From Alteromonas_E sp965248545 (GTDB lineage: Bacteria; Pseudomonadota; Gammaproteobacteria; Enterobacterales; Alteromonadaceae): a DNA stretch of 64,000 bases. Position numbers and translations under genes: made by a program. Location of the stretch: the NCBI GenBank assembly GCA_965248545.1, contig OZ252110.1, positions 2,914,001 to 2,978,000 of the forward strand. The letters run 5' to 3'. The notes beneath the pieces were generated by a model. It saw only the letters and a program-made list of their open reading frames with translations, was not told the DNA's origin and did not search any database. Position 1 is the first letter of the stretch. Each line of letters opens with the position of its first letter. Below are positions 51,076 through 61,247 of this stretch, one piece after another.

Positions 51076-52174
51076 ATGTTTGAAACCAACCCAATCCACA
51101 CTGCCATTGACGATGTGAAAGCTCGAACTGAACTGCTTCGGGGGTATCTTTGACTACGCTCACAAGGTGGAGCGTCTAGAGGAAGTCAATCGTGAGCTCG
51201 AAAGTCCTGATGTTTGGAATGAACCAGACAGAGCGCAAGCGCTGGGTAAAGAAAAAGTCTCGCTAACACAGGTAGTTGAAACTATCGAGGCATTGGACCA
51301 AGGCTGTGAAGATGTGTTGGGGTTGGTTGAATTGGCGGTCGAAGCAGAGGATCAAGAAACCTTCGATGAGGCCGAGCAAGAACTAAACGAGCTGCTAGCC
51401 AAACTCGAGACGCTGGAGTTTCGGCGCATGTTCTCGGGACCTAATGATGCTAGTGATTGCTACTTGGATATTCAATCGGGCTCCGGTGGCACAGAGGCTC
51501 AAGATTGGGCAAATATGCTGTTGCGCATGTATTTGCGCTGGGGTGAGGAACACGGCTTCAAGACTGAGCTGATTGAGGTTTCGGACGGTGACGTTGCCGG
51601 CATCAAGAGTGCGACGATTCGATTTGCCGGAGAGTATGCCTTTGGTTGGTTGCGCACCGAGACGGGCGTGCACCGCTTGGTCAGAAAGTCTCCATTTGAC
51701 TCGGGTAATCGTCGCCATACATCTTTTGCTTCGGCATTCGTTTATCCTGAAATAAATGACGATATTGAAATCGATATCAACCCGGCGGACTTGCGTATCG
51801 ATACGTATCGTGCGTCAGGTGCTGGTGGGCAGCACGTCAACCGCACAGATTCAGCCGTTCGAATCACACATATACCGACGAATATTGTGGTGCAATGTCA
51901 GAATGATCGTTCACAGCACAAAAACAAAGACCAGGCGTTTAAACAGTTAAAAGCCAAACTATACGAGTACGAGTTGCAGAAGCAGAATGCAGAAAAACAA
52001 GCGATGGAAGACAGCAAATCTGACATTGGTTGGGGAAGTCAAATTCGCTCCTATGTACTCGACGATTCGCGCATAAAAGATTTGCGCACGGGTGTCGAAA
52101 CTCGAAATACACAAGCAGTCTTGGATGGTGATCTCGATCGCTTCATCCAAGCAAGCCTTAAATCTGGACTATAA
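51076..52174 (+). CDS. prfB: Peptide chain release factor 2, with programmed +1 frameshift
   Basis: Translation starts at ATG 51076 and meets an in-frame TGA at 51151-51153 after 25 codons; a +1 shift continues at GAC 51152 to 52174, giving 365 residues, the standard RF2 length. The RF2 domain hallmarks are the GGQ motif in YRASGAGGQHVNRTDSAVRI near residue 250 and the SPF stop-codon reader in RKSPFDSGNRRHTS near 205. RF2 ends translation at UGA and UAA. lysS follows 13 bases later, the usual order. Confidence 0.97.
51138..51154 (+). other. prfB +1 programmed frameshift site
   Basis: CGGGGGTATCTTTGAC carries the internal Shine-Dalgarno-like GGGGG, the slippery CTT and the stop TGA followed by C. 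Low RF2 slows reading of TGA and lets the ribosome slip, so RF2 controls its own synthesis. Confidence 0.96.
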
Positions 52175-52187
52175 ACGGGAATCTGTA

Positions 52188-53774
52188 ATGACCGAACACG
52201 TAAATACTGCGATTAATGAATCTGCTGAGGACAACAAACTGATTGCGGAACGTCGAGCTAAACTCGACAGCATTCGAAAAGAATGTAAAGCAAACGGCTT
52301 CCCCAACGATTTTCGCCGTAAACACTATGCTGAGCAACTGCAATTGGCGTTTGGTGAGTTCGACAAAGAATCCTTAGCTGAAAAAAATGAACAGGTCAGT
52401 ATCGCGGGTCGCATTATGGCCAAGCGCGGCCCGTTTTTGTTGTTACAGGACATGTCTGGTCGCATTCAATCATACGCTAGCAAGGATACGCAGAAAGACA
52501 TCAAGGCGCGCTACGGCAGTTTAGATATCGGCGATATTATTGGCGTTAGTGGTCCGTTGCACAAGTCAGGCAAAGGTGACCTGTACGTTGATATGCAAGA
52601 GTACGTGTTACTGACAAAAGCGTTACGCCCGTTACCGGAAAAGTTCCATGGCTTGGCTGATCAAGAAACTAAATATCGTCAGCGATATGTTGATTTAATT
52701 ACGTCAGAGCAAACTCGCAAGACCTTTATGGTGCGCAGCAAGGTTGTAGCATCAATTCGACAGTTCTTAGCCGAACGCGACTACTTAGAAGTTGAAACGC
52801 CTATGCTGCAAGTGATTCCGGGCGGTGCAACAGCTAAACCGTTTATCACCCATCACAATGCAATGGATATCAGCATGTATCTGCGGATTGCGCCCGAATT
52901 GTATTTGAAACGATTAGTGGTCGGTGGTTTCGAGCGCGTATTTGAAATTAACCGCAACTTCCGCAATGAAGGTCTATCAACGCGCCACAACCCAGAGTTT
53001 ACGATGCTGGAGTTTTATCAGGCATACGCTGATTACAATGACTTAATGGACCTAACCGAAGAAATGTTGCGCAAGGTCGCACAAGACGTTCTGGGCACCA
53101 CAACGGTAGTCAATACGGTCAAAGATAACCAAGGTGAGGTGACTTCAACCACCGAGTATGACTTCGGTAAGCCATTTGCCCGTTTGAGTATGAACCAGGC
53201 CATTTTGGATCATTGGCCAACCGATAAGTTGGGCGCCATTACAGCAGAGCAAGAACAAGCGATTAATGCCCCGGAGAACAATCTTGAAGCGCTCAAAGCA
53301 ATCGCTAAGCAATTGCACATCAAAGAGCCTGAAGTTGAGGGTATCTGGGGAGCGGGTAAATATTTGTGCGAGATCTTTGAAGCAACTGCTGAAGAAGAAC
53401 TCGATCAGCCAACATTCATCACCGCTTACCCATGGGAAGTGTCGCCACTTGCGCGCCGCAATGACGAAGACCCATTTATCACCGATCGGTTTGAATTCTT
53501 TGTTGGCGGACGTGAAATCGCTAATGGCTTCTCTGAGTTAAATGACCCCGAAGATCAAGCAGAACGTTTCCTCAAGCAAGTATCTGAAAAAGAGGCTGGT
53601 GATGACGAGGCTATGCATTTTGACGCCGATTATATTCGTGCGTTGGAACATGGTCTGCCGCCAACAGCAGGTGAGGGGATTGGCATCGATCGCTTAGTGA
53701 TGTTGTTAACTGATAGTCCGACTATCAAGGATGTAATCTTGTTCCCGCATATGAAGCCAGAGCAATCTGCATAA
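52188..53774 (+). CDS. lysS: Lysyl-tRNA synthetase, class II
   Basis: A 528-residue synthetase from ATG 52188; the frame extends upstream into prfB but the ATG fits the family. An N-terminal OB-fold anticodon-binding domain (about residues 60-180, SIAGRIMAKRGPFLLLQD) is followed by the class II core with motif 2 FERVFEINRNFRNEG near residue 260 and motif 3 GEGIGIDRLVML near 495. It is about 20 residues longer than E. coli LysS because of a longer N-terminus. Confidence 0.97.
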   Translation: MTEHVNTAINESAEDNKLIAERRAKLDSIRKECKANGFPNDFRRKHYAEQLQLAFGEFDKESLAEKNEQVSIAGRIMAKRGPFLLLQDMSGRIQSYASKDTQKDIKARYGSLDIGDIIGVSGPLHKSGKGDLYVDMQEYVLLTKALRPLPEKFHGLADQETKYRQRYVDLITSEQTRKTFMVRSKVVASIRQFLAERDYLEVETPMLQVIPGGATAKPFITHHNAMDISMYLRIAPELYLKRLVVGGFERVFEINRNFRNEGLSTRHNPEFTMLEFYQAYADYNDLMDLTEEMLRKVAQDVLGTTTVVNTVKDNQGEVTSTTEYDFGKPFARLSMNQAILDHWPTDKLGAITAEQEQAINAPENNLEALKAIAKQLHIKEPEVEGIWGAGKYLCEIFEATAEEELDQPTFITAYPWEVSPLARRNDEDPFITDRFEFFVGGREIANGFSELNDPEDQAERFLKQVSEKEAGDDEAMHFDADYIRALEHGLPPTAGEGIGIDRLVMLLTDSPTIKDVILFPHMKPEQSA

Positions 53775-53792
53775 CAGCGATCGAGATTCACG

Positions 53793-53822
53793 AAAGGCCG
53801 GCTTAGCATTGCCGGCTTTTTT
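53793..53822 (+). terminator. Rho-independent terminator of prfB-lysS
   Basis: A GCCGGC (53797-53802) and GCCGGC (53811-53816) stem with an eight-base loop and a six-base T-tract, 22 bases after the lysS stop. Confidence 0.9.
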
Positions 53823-53893
53823 GATCCATCCTAATAGCGACAACCTCTGTGTTATAGTCAAGGCCACAGAGTTACACCGACAAGAGCGTGAAT

Positions 53894-54304
53894 ATGAGTG
53901 GCGAAACTAACCTTTCAATCTTGATTAGCAGCATGCAACCAGTATTGCAGGATGAAGACTATGTATTCGTCTGCGTGACCCAGCCCAACGATATTGCTGT
54001 CACTGATTTAGAACCATTGGGAACCTTTACTGAAGCCGAAGGGCAAACCTTGATTGTGCGCCAGATGGTTGCGGATCTACATCAACTCTCATATTCCGGA
54101 GTATTTAAACAGATTACATTGAATGTGCATTCCAGTCTGGAGGCAGTGGGTTTAACTGCTTTCGTCTCGTCTCAACTAGCCCAGCAGGGGATCAGTGCAA
54201 ATGTTGTCGCGGCGTTTTTTCATGATCATGTTTTTGTACCGAGTGCCGACGCTGATCGCGCATTGGCGTGTTTGAAAGAAGCTATTTATGCGTCTGCGGT
54301 CTGA
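53894..54304 (+). CDS. ACT-domain protein (DUF2241/COG3602 family)
   Basis: A 136-residue protein from ATG 53894 (a GTG lies six bases earlier). The first part, LISSMQPVLQDEDYVFVCV, and the EAVGLTAFVSSQLAQQGISA and FFHDHVFVP blocks are hallmarks of this small family of two ACT-like domains. ACT domains bind amino acids, but no role is established. Its 3' end overlaps the end of the panE-like gene on the other strand by 19 bases. Confidence 0.85.
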   Translation: MSGETNLSILISSMQPVLQDEDYVFVCVTQPNDIAVTDLEPLGTFTEAEGQTLIVRQMVADLHQLSYSGVFKQITLNVHSSLEAVGLTAFVSSQLAQQGISANVVAAFFHDHVFVPSADADRALACLKEAIYASAV

Positions 54305-55200
54305 GCCGTTATGGCCTGGTAATGCCGATGTAGAACTGGGCAAGATATCTGGTGTCGATCAGCACAACGTAAAATAAAGCCGTTTATTGCATCGATTTCA
54401 GTCTTCCGACCTAAATGAACATCTTGGTGCATTGATGAGTAGTTTTCGGCTGTGGCTTGCATGATTTCTTTGCTTTGTGACAACACTTGCTGCTGATCGT
54501 AATGTATCGATTCTGCTTGCATTACTTGACTGATTTCATTCGCTAAACTGGTTAACTCAGACTCAAATCTGGGGGCTAAGAGTTGGCCATTCTTGATGTC
54601 ATGTATCGCCGTCAGCGGATTGATCATGGCGTTAATCGCGACTTTTTCCCACAACGCGAGTCGCATATTTTGACTGTACTGAGCGGGGCCTAATGCCATA
54701 TCGAGCAAGGCCAAAATGCGCAGTTGTTTTTCTTCGGTGGGCGAAGCAAAGAGGCAACCCACCACTGTTTTGCCTTTACCTGTATGGGTGCACGTCCGTT
54801 TATTGGGCTTAAAGGCTGCATGGCTAGTGGTACCGTTAAAAATTGTATGGTGATGACTCAGCTCATCAATATCCGGGTCTGTAACCATGCCATTGTGCAA
54901 CAATAAGACATCACTGTTGCAAGGAAAGTCTTGGGAGTATTGACGCAGTGCATCAACCAACTGATAGCTTTTCATTGGTAATATAACCAGACTCGATTGC
55001 GGTTGGTGAACCCACTGATTTAGATGAGTACTCAGTGTGACGGGTTGTGCCATTTCCAATAATCTGACTTGATCAACTGCCGTACTTCTTAAATGTCGGG
55101 TAATCGTCGCGATGCCTAACGCTTTCATTGAAAGCTGGATTCGAGCAGCGATCAAACTCCCTATCGCACCGCTACCGATGATGTGAACCTGTTTATACAC
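54286..55200 (-). CDS. panE: Ketopantoate reductase-like protein
   Basis: A 304-residue protein if started at GTG 55200, which has GGAG nine bases upstream and leads straight into the NADP-binding VHIIGSGAIGSLIAARI motif. The frame open to 55236 adds twelve unlikely residues. The catalytic lysine lies in KVAINAMINPLTAI near residue 195, and PMKSYQ near 94 is also conserved. The typical reaction is NADPH reduction of 2-dehydropantoate to pantoate for coenzyme A. Identity is moderate, so the exact substrate is inferred. It overlaps the pseudouridine synthase end by eight bases. Confidence 0.85.
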   Translation of the reverse strand: MYKQVHIIGSGAIGSLIAARIQLSMKALGIATITRHLRSTAVDQVRLLEMAQPVTLSTHLNQWVHQPQSSLVILPMKSYQLVDALRQYSQDFPCNSDVLLLHNGMVTDPDIDELSHHHTIFNGTTSHAAFKPNKRTCTHTGKGKTVVGCLFASPTEEKQLRILALLDMALGPAQYSQNMRLALWEKVAINAMINPLTAIHDIKNGQLLAPRFESELTSLANEISQVMQAESIHYDQQQVLSQSKEIMQATAENYSSMHQDVHLGRKTEIDAINGFILRCADRHQISCPVLHRHYQAITAQTADA

Positions 55201-55918
55201 CGCTTTGTATCTCCATGATTGGCTTTGGCCAATCAAGTTGGTCAGGAGGCGTCATGTTTGCTATGTGAGCTTTGCTTTCTAATGTGTTCCACAGCTCGCC
55301 GCTAGCGGGTGGATTAACATAATTGAACGGCTGCCCAGCGTAGGTGAAAGTAATTTGATAGGCGTGTAGGTACATGCGATCAGCTAACGGGCTTCCGTAG
55401 CGCACATCGCCGATTATGGGGGCACTGATTGATTTGAGTGCAACTCGCAACTGATGGGTTTTGCCTGTTAATGGACGCAGTGTATAAAGCCGCAGGCCTT
55501 TGCGCTGTTCGCTGGGTAGTGCGCTACTAAAAAACTGTGTGTAAGCTGGATTTTGTTTAGTCTTTAACAAACGAAAATTACCATTTCTCACCTTTGCCAT
55601 GTCACCCGTAATATGGCCTTGCTTTTTTTGCGCTTTGCCCTGGCCCAAAGCTAGATAATATTTAGCGATTTTATGTTGTTCAAACAGTCGGCCGAATTCG
55701 CCAGCCGCCTTGCTAGTTTTGGCAACAATCATAAGCCCTGAGGTATCAGTATCTAGGCGGTGTACCAAATACTTAGAATCAGCATACCCTTGTCTCTGTA
55801 GCTGAGCCAATATCGGGAATTCGCCATCATTTTGGTGCATGCAAACACCGGTGGGTTTGCTTACTACGATGAAGTCTTCATGTTCTGCAAGAACATGGGG
55901 GCTTGGCTGCTGAGCCAT
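55193..55918 (-). CDS. RluA-family pseudouridine synthase (TIGR01621-like)
   Basis: A 241-residue pseudouridine synthase. The catalytic aspartate lies in YLVHRLDTDTSGLMIVAK near residue 55, and RPLTGKTHQLRVAL near 150 and GDVRYG near 172 complete the RluA pattern. No S4 domain. It isomerises uridine in rRNA or tRNA; the target site is not known. It shares one base (stop/start) with the Hpt gene upstream and overlaps the panE-like gene, so the three form one minus-strand unit. Confidence 0.9.
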   Translation of the reverse strand: MAQQPSPHVLAEHEDFIVVSKPTGVCMHQNDGEFPILAQLQRQGYADSKYLVHRLDTDTSGLMIVAKTSKAAGEFGRLFEQHKIAKYYLALGQGKAQKKQGHITGDMAKVRNGNFRLLKTKQNPAYTQFFSSALPSEQRKGLRLYTLRPLTGKTHQLRVALKSISAPIIGDVRYGSPLADRMYLHAYQITFTYAGQPFNYVNPPASGELWNTLESKAHIANMTPPDQLDWPKPIMEIQSGV

Positions 55919-56472
55919 TACGCTGAATTGATCAGAGTAAGTGCTTGTGCGTAGTCTAGGTCGTCAATTGCGTCGGACACGGCCTGACGCTGCTGTTCGG
56001 AAAGTGTAGCTTGCGCGAAAAAGCGCTCCAACATTTCGTCTGATATAAATCGCTGCTGTTTCAACGCCTCGATAAACTCCTGAGTAATTGGAGACGAGGG
56101 CGCGGAAGCGTTGTCGGAAGATGTATCTCCCTCATTAACGTACTCAGAGATATGTGACAAGCTAACATTAATCGCGGCGATGAGATCTTGAAGTTCAATG
56201 TCCGCGGAAGCCATTTCTTTTAACTGACTGTCTACGACCTTAGCTATCTGATGTAATTGATCGAGACCAAGATTCCCACTGACGCCTTTAATCGTGTGAA
56301 CATGGATTTGCATCGCTTCATGGTTGTTTAGTTGCTTGAATTCAGCTAACTTCTGCTCGCTATCTTGGTATTCATCCACAAACCGCTGTAGTAGGCGTTT
56401 ATACATCGCCTCATTGCCGCTGAGCTGTTTGGTACCAAAATCTTTATTGATAATCGCGTAGCTAGAATCCAT
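55918..56472 (-). CDS. Histidine phosphotransfer (Hpt) domain protein
   Basis: A 184-residue protein. Residues ~10-115 form an Hpt four-helix bundle with the phosphorylated histidine probably His59 in VHTIKGVSGNLGLDQL. The remaining residues (about 120-184) are a Ser/Pro linker and a helical tail of unknown role. Hpt proteins relay phosphate from hybrid kinases to response regulators; no kinase gene adjoins. It is divergent from the M16 peptidase. Confidence 0.87.
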   Translation of the reverse strand: MDSSYAIINKDFGTKQLSGNEAMYKRLLQRFVDEYQDSEQKLAEFKQLNNHEAMQIHVHTIKGVSGNLGLDQLHQIAKVVDSQLKEMASADIELQDLIAAINVSLSHISEYVNEGDTSSDNASAPSSPITQEFIEALKQQRFISDEMLERFFAQATLSEQQRQAVSDAIDDLDYAQALTLINSA

Positions 56473-56569
56473 ACAACACCTACGTAGGTGGAAAACTTAA
56501 AGTGTATGCCAATATTGGTTCAGGTTGTAGCCCTTGGCAATCATAAACGGACATAAGATTGATAAAAGT

Positions 56570-59377
56570 ATGAGAAAACGTAATTTTGGGTGGTTAGTTG
56601 TTGCCAGTATTCTGATCATTAGTTGCACGACGACCCGTATTTCGAATGATCGGGTAACTGATATAAGTATTCCGCACGAGCGCTACACACTTGATAATGG
56701 CCTAACGGTCATTCTTCATCAGGATAATTCCGACCCACTTGTGCATGTTGATGTGACCTATCATGTGGGTTCTGCGCGAGAAAAAATTGGTCGTTCTGGA
56801 TTTGCACATTTTTTTGAACACATGATGTTTCAAGGTTCAGCTAATGTGGCAGACGAGCAACATTTCAAAATGATTACCGAGGCGGGGGGGGACATGAATG
56901 GGACCACAAACTCAGACCGCACCAACTACTACCAGACTGTTCCACGCAATCACTTAGAAAAGGTTCTATGGTTAGAATCCGATCGCATGGGCTTCTTACT
57001 TGAGGCGGTAACCCAAGAAAAGTTTGAAAACCAGCGTGAAACGGTTAAAAACGAGCGCGCACAACGCGTTGATAATCAACCTTATGGCCTACGAACTGAG
57101 CGAGTGAGCGAAGCGCTCTATCCTGCGGGACATCCCTATTCTTGGCCAGTTATTGGCTACGTTGAAGACCTCGACAGAGTCGACGTTACAGACATGAAAG
57201 CATTCTTCCAGCGCTGGTATGGTCCTAACAATGCTATTTTGAGCATTGGCGGTGACATTGATGTCGAACAGACAAAAGCATGGATCGAACAATATTTTGG
57301 CGCAATTCCAGCGGGCCCAGAAGTTGAAAAACAGACGCCGACGCCGGCACAACTTGAAGCGAGCCGCTATATCCTCTTGGAAGACAATGTTCATCTCCCG
57401 TTTTTACAGGTGACATTTCCAACTGTCTATGCGCGACACCCAGATGAAGCTCCCTTGGATGTTTTAGCCGATATATTAGGTGGCGGCCGGACCTCAATAT
57501 TCTACAAAAACCTCGTTAGCACCGGGCGCACGGTGCAGGCTGCTGTGTCCCATCCGTGCCGGGAACTCGCGTGTGAATTTCAACTACTCGCATTGGCCAA
57601 CCCTTCGGTTGAACCGCAATTAGACGATTTGTACCAACGCTTTCAAGATGCGTTGATCGAGTTTGAACAACGCGGTGCACAGCCAGATGATCTAGCGCGC
57701 GTTAAAATGAGTTTGGAATCAGGGATGGTGTATGGTCTACAAAGTGTTTCGCGTAAGGTATCGATGCTCGCCAATGGGCAACTTTATGCCCAACAACCCG
57801 ATTTAGTTCAAATCGACATTGACCGCTACAACGCAGTGACAGCCGACGATGTGATGCGGGTCTACCACCAATACATCAAAAATAATCCAGCAGTCGTACT
57901 CAGTATTGTCCCGCAGGGGCAAACAGCTTTGGCGGTGAGTGAGCCTTTATATGAAATACCGAGTCGAGAATTGCCAACGTACGAACAAGCCACATTAGAG
58001 AATGTCGCAAGCATCGAGGATAGTTTTGACCGCAGCCAAATACCGGCTTCGGGTCCTGCACCGCTGGTCAGTGTACCGGATTTTTGGCAAACACAGTTTG
58101 CTGAAAATACTACGGTGTTGGGGGTAACGTCGAGTGAGACGCCAACGGTTAGTATTACCATTAGCCTAGAAGGTGGCCCGCTGCTTGATTCACTTGAAAA
58201 GGCTGGTGTCGCGTCTTTTACGGCGCAAATGATGAATGAGTCGACACAAAAACGTTCCAATATTGAAATGGCAAACGAGTTAGCCAAACTAGGCAGCCAG
58301 ATTCAGTTTGGTGCATCAGGTCGATTTACCACTATTAGTGTGTCGAGTTTAAAAAGAAACCTTGATGCTACGCTGGCATTACTGCACGAAAAATTGTTCT
58401 TTCCTGCATTTTTGGAGCGTGATTTTAATCAGTTGAAACAGCGCAGTTTGCAAGCGATGCAACAGCAGATTAAAAGTCCTAACGTGCTTGCGCAGCGGGT
58501 TAGAGATACTATTTTGTATGGCAAAAATAATCGATTGAGCCTACCCGACGGTGGTACATACTCTACCCTACAGGCCATTGAACTAGATGATATTCGTACC
58601 TTCTATGAACGCTTCTATAACCCCTATATGGCTAATATGGTTGTAGTGGGAGATATCACCAAAGCTGAAGCTGTTGCAGCGCTTGACATCTTAAAGGGGT
58701 GGTCACCGAGCCCCTATGAAATTCCCGGTTTTGAGCCGTTTCCTAATTTTGAGCAGGGAAACATTTATTTGGTAGACAAACCTGGTGCGGTGCAATCGGT
58801 TATCAGTTTTGCTAAACGCAGCATGCCTTATGATGCAACCGGCGAGTATTTTATGGCGCGTCTGATGAATTTTCCATTGGGAGGCAACTTTAATAGCCGA
58901 ATCAACCTAAACCTGCGCGAAGACAAGGGGTATACCTATGGGGCCGGAAGCCGTTTCAGTGGGGGTAAAACACTGGGAACGTTTTCAGCTGGAGGTGATT
59001 TCAACGCGGTGAATACGCTCGAAAGTATTCAAGAGTTACTGCGCGAAATGTCTGAATACCGAGCGTCAGGAATTCAGTCAGATGAGTTAGAAATGCTTAA
59101 GAAAGCCTATACTCAAGGTGATGCGCTCGATTATGAAACGCCGGGTAGTAAAGCGCGGTTCCTGCGCCACTTGTTGGTTTATGGACTCGACAAAGACTTT
59201 ACAAAACGACAACTTGAAATCATTGAAAACGTCACGGCTGAACAATTAAACGATGTTGCCCGGTCACTGTTAGATAGTGAAAGTATGCAGATATTTGTCG
59301 TCGGTGATGCGCAATCGTTAAAACCTCAACTGGAAACGCTGGGACGACCTGTTATCGAGTTTGAAGTTGATATGTAA
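56570..59377 (+). CDS. M16 (insulinase-family) zinc metallopeptidase, lipoprotein
   Basis: A 935-residue protein from ATG 56570. The signal peptide carries a lipobox-like LIISC near residue 21. The first M16 unit has the inverted zinc motif HFFEH within FAHFFEHMMFQGS near residue 80 and the later glutamate in ENQRETVKNE; a second, inactive M16 unit follows (residues ~490-930, with EDKGYTYGAGS). It is a periplasmic or membrane-tethered peptidase of small proteins or peptides. The two-unit length is normal for the PqqL-like class. Confidence 0.94.
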   Translation: MRKRNFGWLVVASILIISCTTTRISNDRVTDISIPHERYTLDNGLTVILHQDNSDPLVHVDVTYHVGSAREKIGRSGFAHFFEHMMFQGSANVADEQHFKMITEAGGDMNGTTNSDRTNYYQTVPRNHLEKVLWLESDRMGFLLEAVTQEKFENQRETVKNERAQRVDNQPYGLRTERVSEALYPAGHPYSWPVIGYVEDLDRVDVTDMKAFFQRWYGPNNAILSIGGDIDVEQTKAWIEQYFGAIPAGPEVEKQTPTPAQLEASRYILLEDNVHLPFLQVTFPTVYARHPDEAPLDVLADILGGGRTSIFYKNLVSTGRTVQAAVSHPCRELACEFQLLALANPSVEPQLDDLYQRFQDALIEFEQRGAQPDDLARVKMSLESGMVYGLQSVSRKVSMLANGQLYAQQPDLVQIDIDRYNAVTADDVMRVYHQYIKNNPAVVLSIVPQGQTALAVSEPLYEIPSRELPTYEQATLENVASIEDSFDRSQIPASGPAPLVSVPDFWQTQFAENTTVLGVTSSETPTVSITISLEGGPLLDSLEKAGVASFTAQMMNESTQKRSNIEMANELAKLGSQIQFGASGRFTTISVSSLKRNLDATLALLHEKLFFPAFLERDFNQLKQRSLQAMQQQIKSPNVLAQRVRDTILYGKNNRLSLPDGGTYSTLQAIELDDIRTFYERFYNPYMANMVVVGDITKAEAVAALDILKGWSPSPYEIPGFEPFPNFEQGNIYLVDKPGAVQSVISFAKRSMPYDATGEYFMARLMNFPLGGNFNSRINLNLREDKGYTYGAGSRFSGGKTLGTFSAGGDFNAVNTLESIQELLREMSEYRASGIQSDELEMLKKAYTQGDALDYETPGSKARFLRHLLVYGLDKDFTKRQLEIIENVTAEQLNDVARSLLDSESMQIFVVGDAQSLKPQLETLGRPVIEFEVDM

Positions 59378-59565
59378 CGGTTCGGCTTTATATCTTGGGG
59401 GTTTGCCGAGTATGCTTTTTCATGTTCAGATGGAAATGGCAAACTCGGCCATCTAAAGATTAACTCGCTCTAGAATAGAGTAACAAAGTATTAAAAGCCC
59501 AAGTATAAACGACAAAAATCGATATACTTGCTTGTTCTAACTGAAATAAAAAGTGAGCCCAACTG

Positions 59566-61158
59566 TTGCCAAGCCTATCAAATCGCTTTAGCCAACTGAT
59601 TGAAGCACTCAATAACGATGCCTCTTTTTCAGCTCTTCGCGGCATTAAGCACGGCGTAGAGCGTGAAGCCCTACGCATAACACCAGAAGGTCATCTGTCA
59701 CAATCTAAACACCCCGAAGGACTTGGGGCGGCGTTGACCCATGATACGATTACGACGGATTTTTCAGAGGCGCTGCTGGAATTTATCACACCGCCTGAAG
59801 CGTCGCCGAAAACCACTATTGCCCAACTCAGTGATATTCACAAGTTTGCTTTGAGTGAGATGGGGGATGAAGCACTGTGGCCAATGAGTATGCCCTGTTA
59901 CGTTACTGGAGAATCTCAGATCCGGATTGCTGACTATGGCACGTCAAATGTTGGCAGAATGAAGAAGACTTACCGGGTCGGTTTGAAGAATCGCTATGGC
60001 TCGATGATGCAAGCGATCGCAGGCATCCATTTTAACTTTTCTTTACCAGAAGAATTCTGGTCATTATGGGCTGATGTCAATCAACAGTCCTATAGTCAGG
60101 CGTTTCAATCTCAGCAGTATTTTGATTTGATCCGCAATTATCGACGTTGGTGTTGGTTGATTCCCTTTTTATATGGTGCATCGCCCGCCATCTGTGGATC
60201 TTTTCTCAAGGGCAAAGCGCATAAACTGCCTTTTCAAACCATTGGCAAAGGTACACTTTATCTTCCTTATGCCACTTCGTTGCGCATGAGTGACCTGGGG
60301 TATACCAACAGTCAGCAATCAGCGTTACATATTTGCTATAACCGTTTACCTGACTATGTGAAATCAGTGCGGAAGGCGATTAATACCGACTCGAGTGAGT
60401 ATGCGCAATATGCGGCTGGTGAAAATGGTATCTATGAGCAGCTAAATCGCAATATTTTGCAGATCGAGAATGAGCTTTATTCCCCCATCCGGCCAAAGCA
60501 GGTGGCGCGCTCAATGGAGAAGCCAACTGATGCGCTTGAGGACAGAGGCGTCAGTTATATTGAAGTTAGAGCGCTGGATGTAAACCCTTATAGTGCTGTG
60601 GGAATTGAAGAGCGGCAGTTTTATTTCTTGGATGTGTTCCTGTTAACGTGTCTGATCATAGAGTCTCCCGACTTTGATGAGCAATCATACTCAGAGACTG
60701 AAACCAATCTTTCAAGGGTTGTACTAGAAGGCCGCAATCCAGATTTGACCCTGATTCACAGAGACGCTTCAGATAATGTTCAGGAACAGCGCTTGGTCGA
60801 CTGGGCTGAGCGTTTGTTTGAACATTTTGCTGCTGTCGCAGTCATACTCGATAAGGCGAACCAAACTGAAGCATATAGTCAGGCGGTCGCAGCTGAACGT
60901 TTAAAGGTTCACAATCCAAATCTGACGCCTTCCGGTAAGTGGTTGAAGCAGTTGCTAGAAGAGCAAAGAGATAATGGTGAATTGGGTCTAAGCCTTTCAA
61001 AGCAGTACAGACAAGAATTATTGAGCCTTGAATATGAAGAGTTGGATGTAGACTACTTCCGTCGCGCTGCAACGAACTCTGTTGCCCAGCAACAGCAGAT
61101 TGAAGCGAGTGATGAGAAGCCATTCGACCAGTTTTTGAATGATTATTTTGCCCAGTAA
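59566..61158 (+). CDS. gshA: Glutamate-cysteine ligase
   Basis: A 530-residue E. coli-type GshA. Translation starts at TTG 59566, preceded by AGTGAG; E. coli gshA also uses TTG, so the rare start is conserved. Hallmarks: GIKHGVEREALRITPEGHL near residue 24, HPEGLGAALTHDTITTDFSE near 50 and FNFSLPEEFW near 150. It joins glutamate and cysteine in the first and rate-limiting step of glutathione synthesis. MaiA in this window depends on glutathione. A 188-base gap precedes it. Confidence 0.96.
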   Translation: MPSLSNRFSQLIEALNNDASFSALRGIKHGVEREALRITPEGHLSQSKHPEGLGAALTHDTITTDFSEALLEFITPPEASPKTTIAQLSDIHKFALSEMGDEALWPMSMPCYVTGESQIRIADYGTSNVGRMKKTYRVGLKNRYGSMMQAIAGIHFNFSLPEEFWSLWADVNQQSYSQAFQSQQYFDLIRNYRRWCWLIPFLYGASPAICGSFLKGKAHKLPFQTIGKGTLYLPYATSLRMSDLGYTNSQQSALHICYNRLPDYVKSVRKAINTDSSEYAQYAAGENGIYEQLNRNILQIENELYSPIRPKQVARSMEKPTDALEDRGVSYIEVRALDVNPYSAVGIEERQFYFLDVFLLTCLIIESPDFDEQSYSETETNLSRVVLEGRNPDLTLIHRDASDNVQEQRLVDWAERLFEHFAAVAVILDKANQTEAYSQAVAAERLKVHNPNLTPSGKWLKQLLEEQRDNGELGLSLSKQYRQELLSLEYEELDVDYFRRAATNSVAQQQQIEASDEKPFDQFLNDYFAQ

Positions 61159-61171
61159 GCAAGATAAAAAA

Positions 61172-61195
61172 ATGCCTGGCAGTTGGGCCAGGCAT
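61172..61195 (+). terminator. Hairpin after gshA
   Basis: A 9-bp perfect stem, ATGCCTGGC (61172-61180) with GCCAGGCAT (61187-61195), 13 bases after the gshA stop. The A-tract is on its 5' side and no T-tract follows, so it may only slow or protect the transcript. Confidence 0.5.
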
Positions 61196-61247
61196 GTAAG
61201 GTTCCAGGGAAACACACAATAAACTAGAACAGTAGTTAGAAGAGTCT

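Noticed and set aside
59378..59565. Long GCCGAGT/ACTCGGC pairing between the M16 gene and gshA
   Set aside because: The loop is over 30 bases and there is no T-tract, so a terminator call is not supported; nothing else was recognised in this gap.
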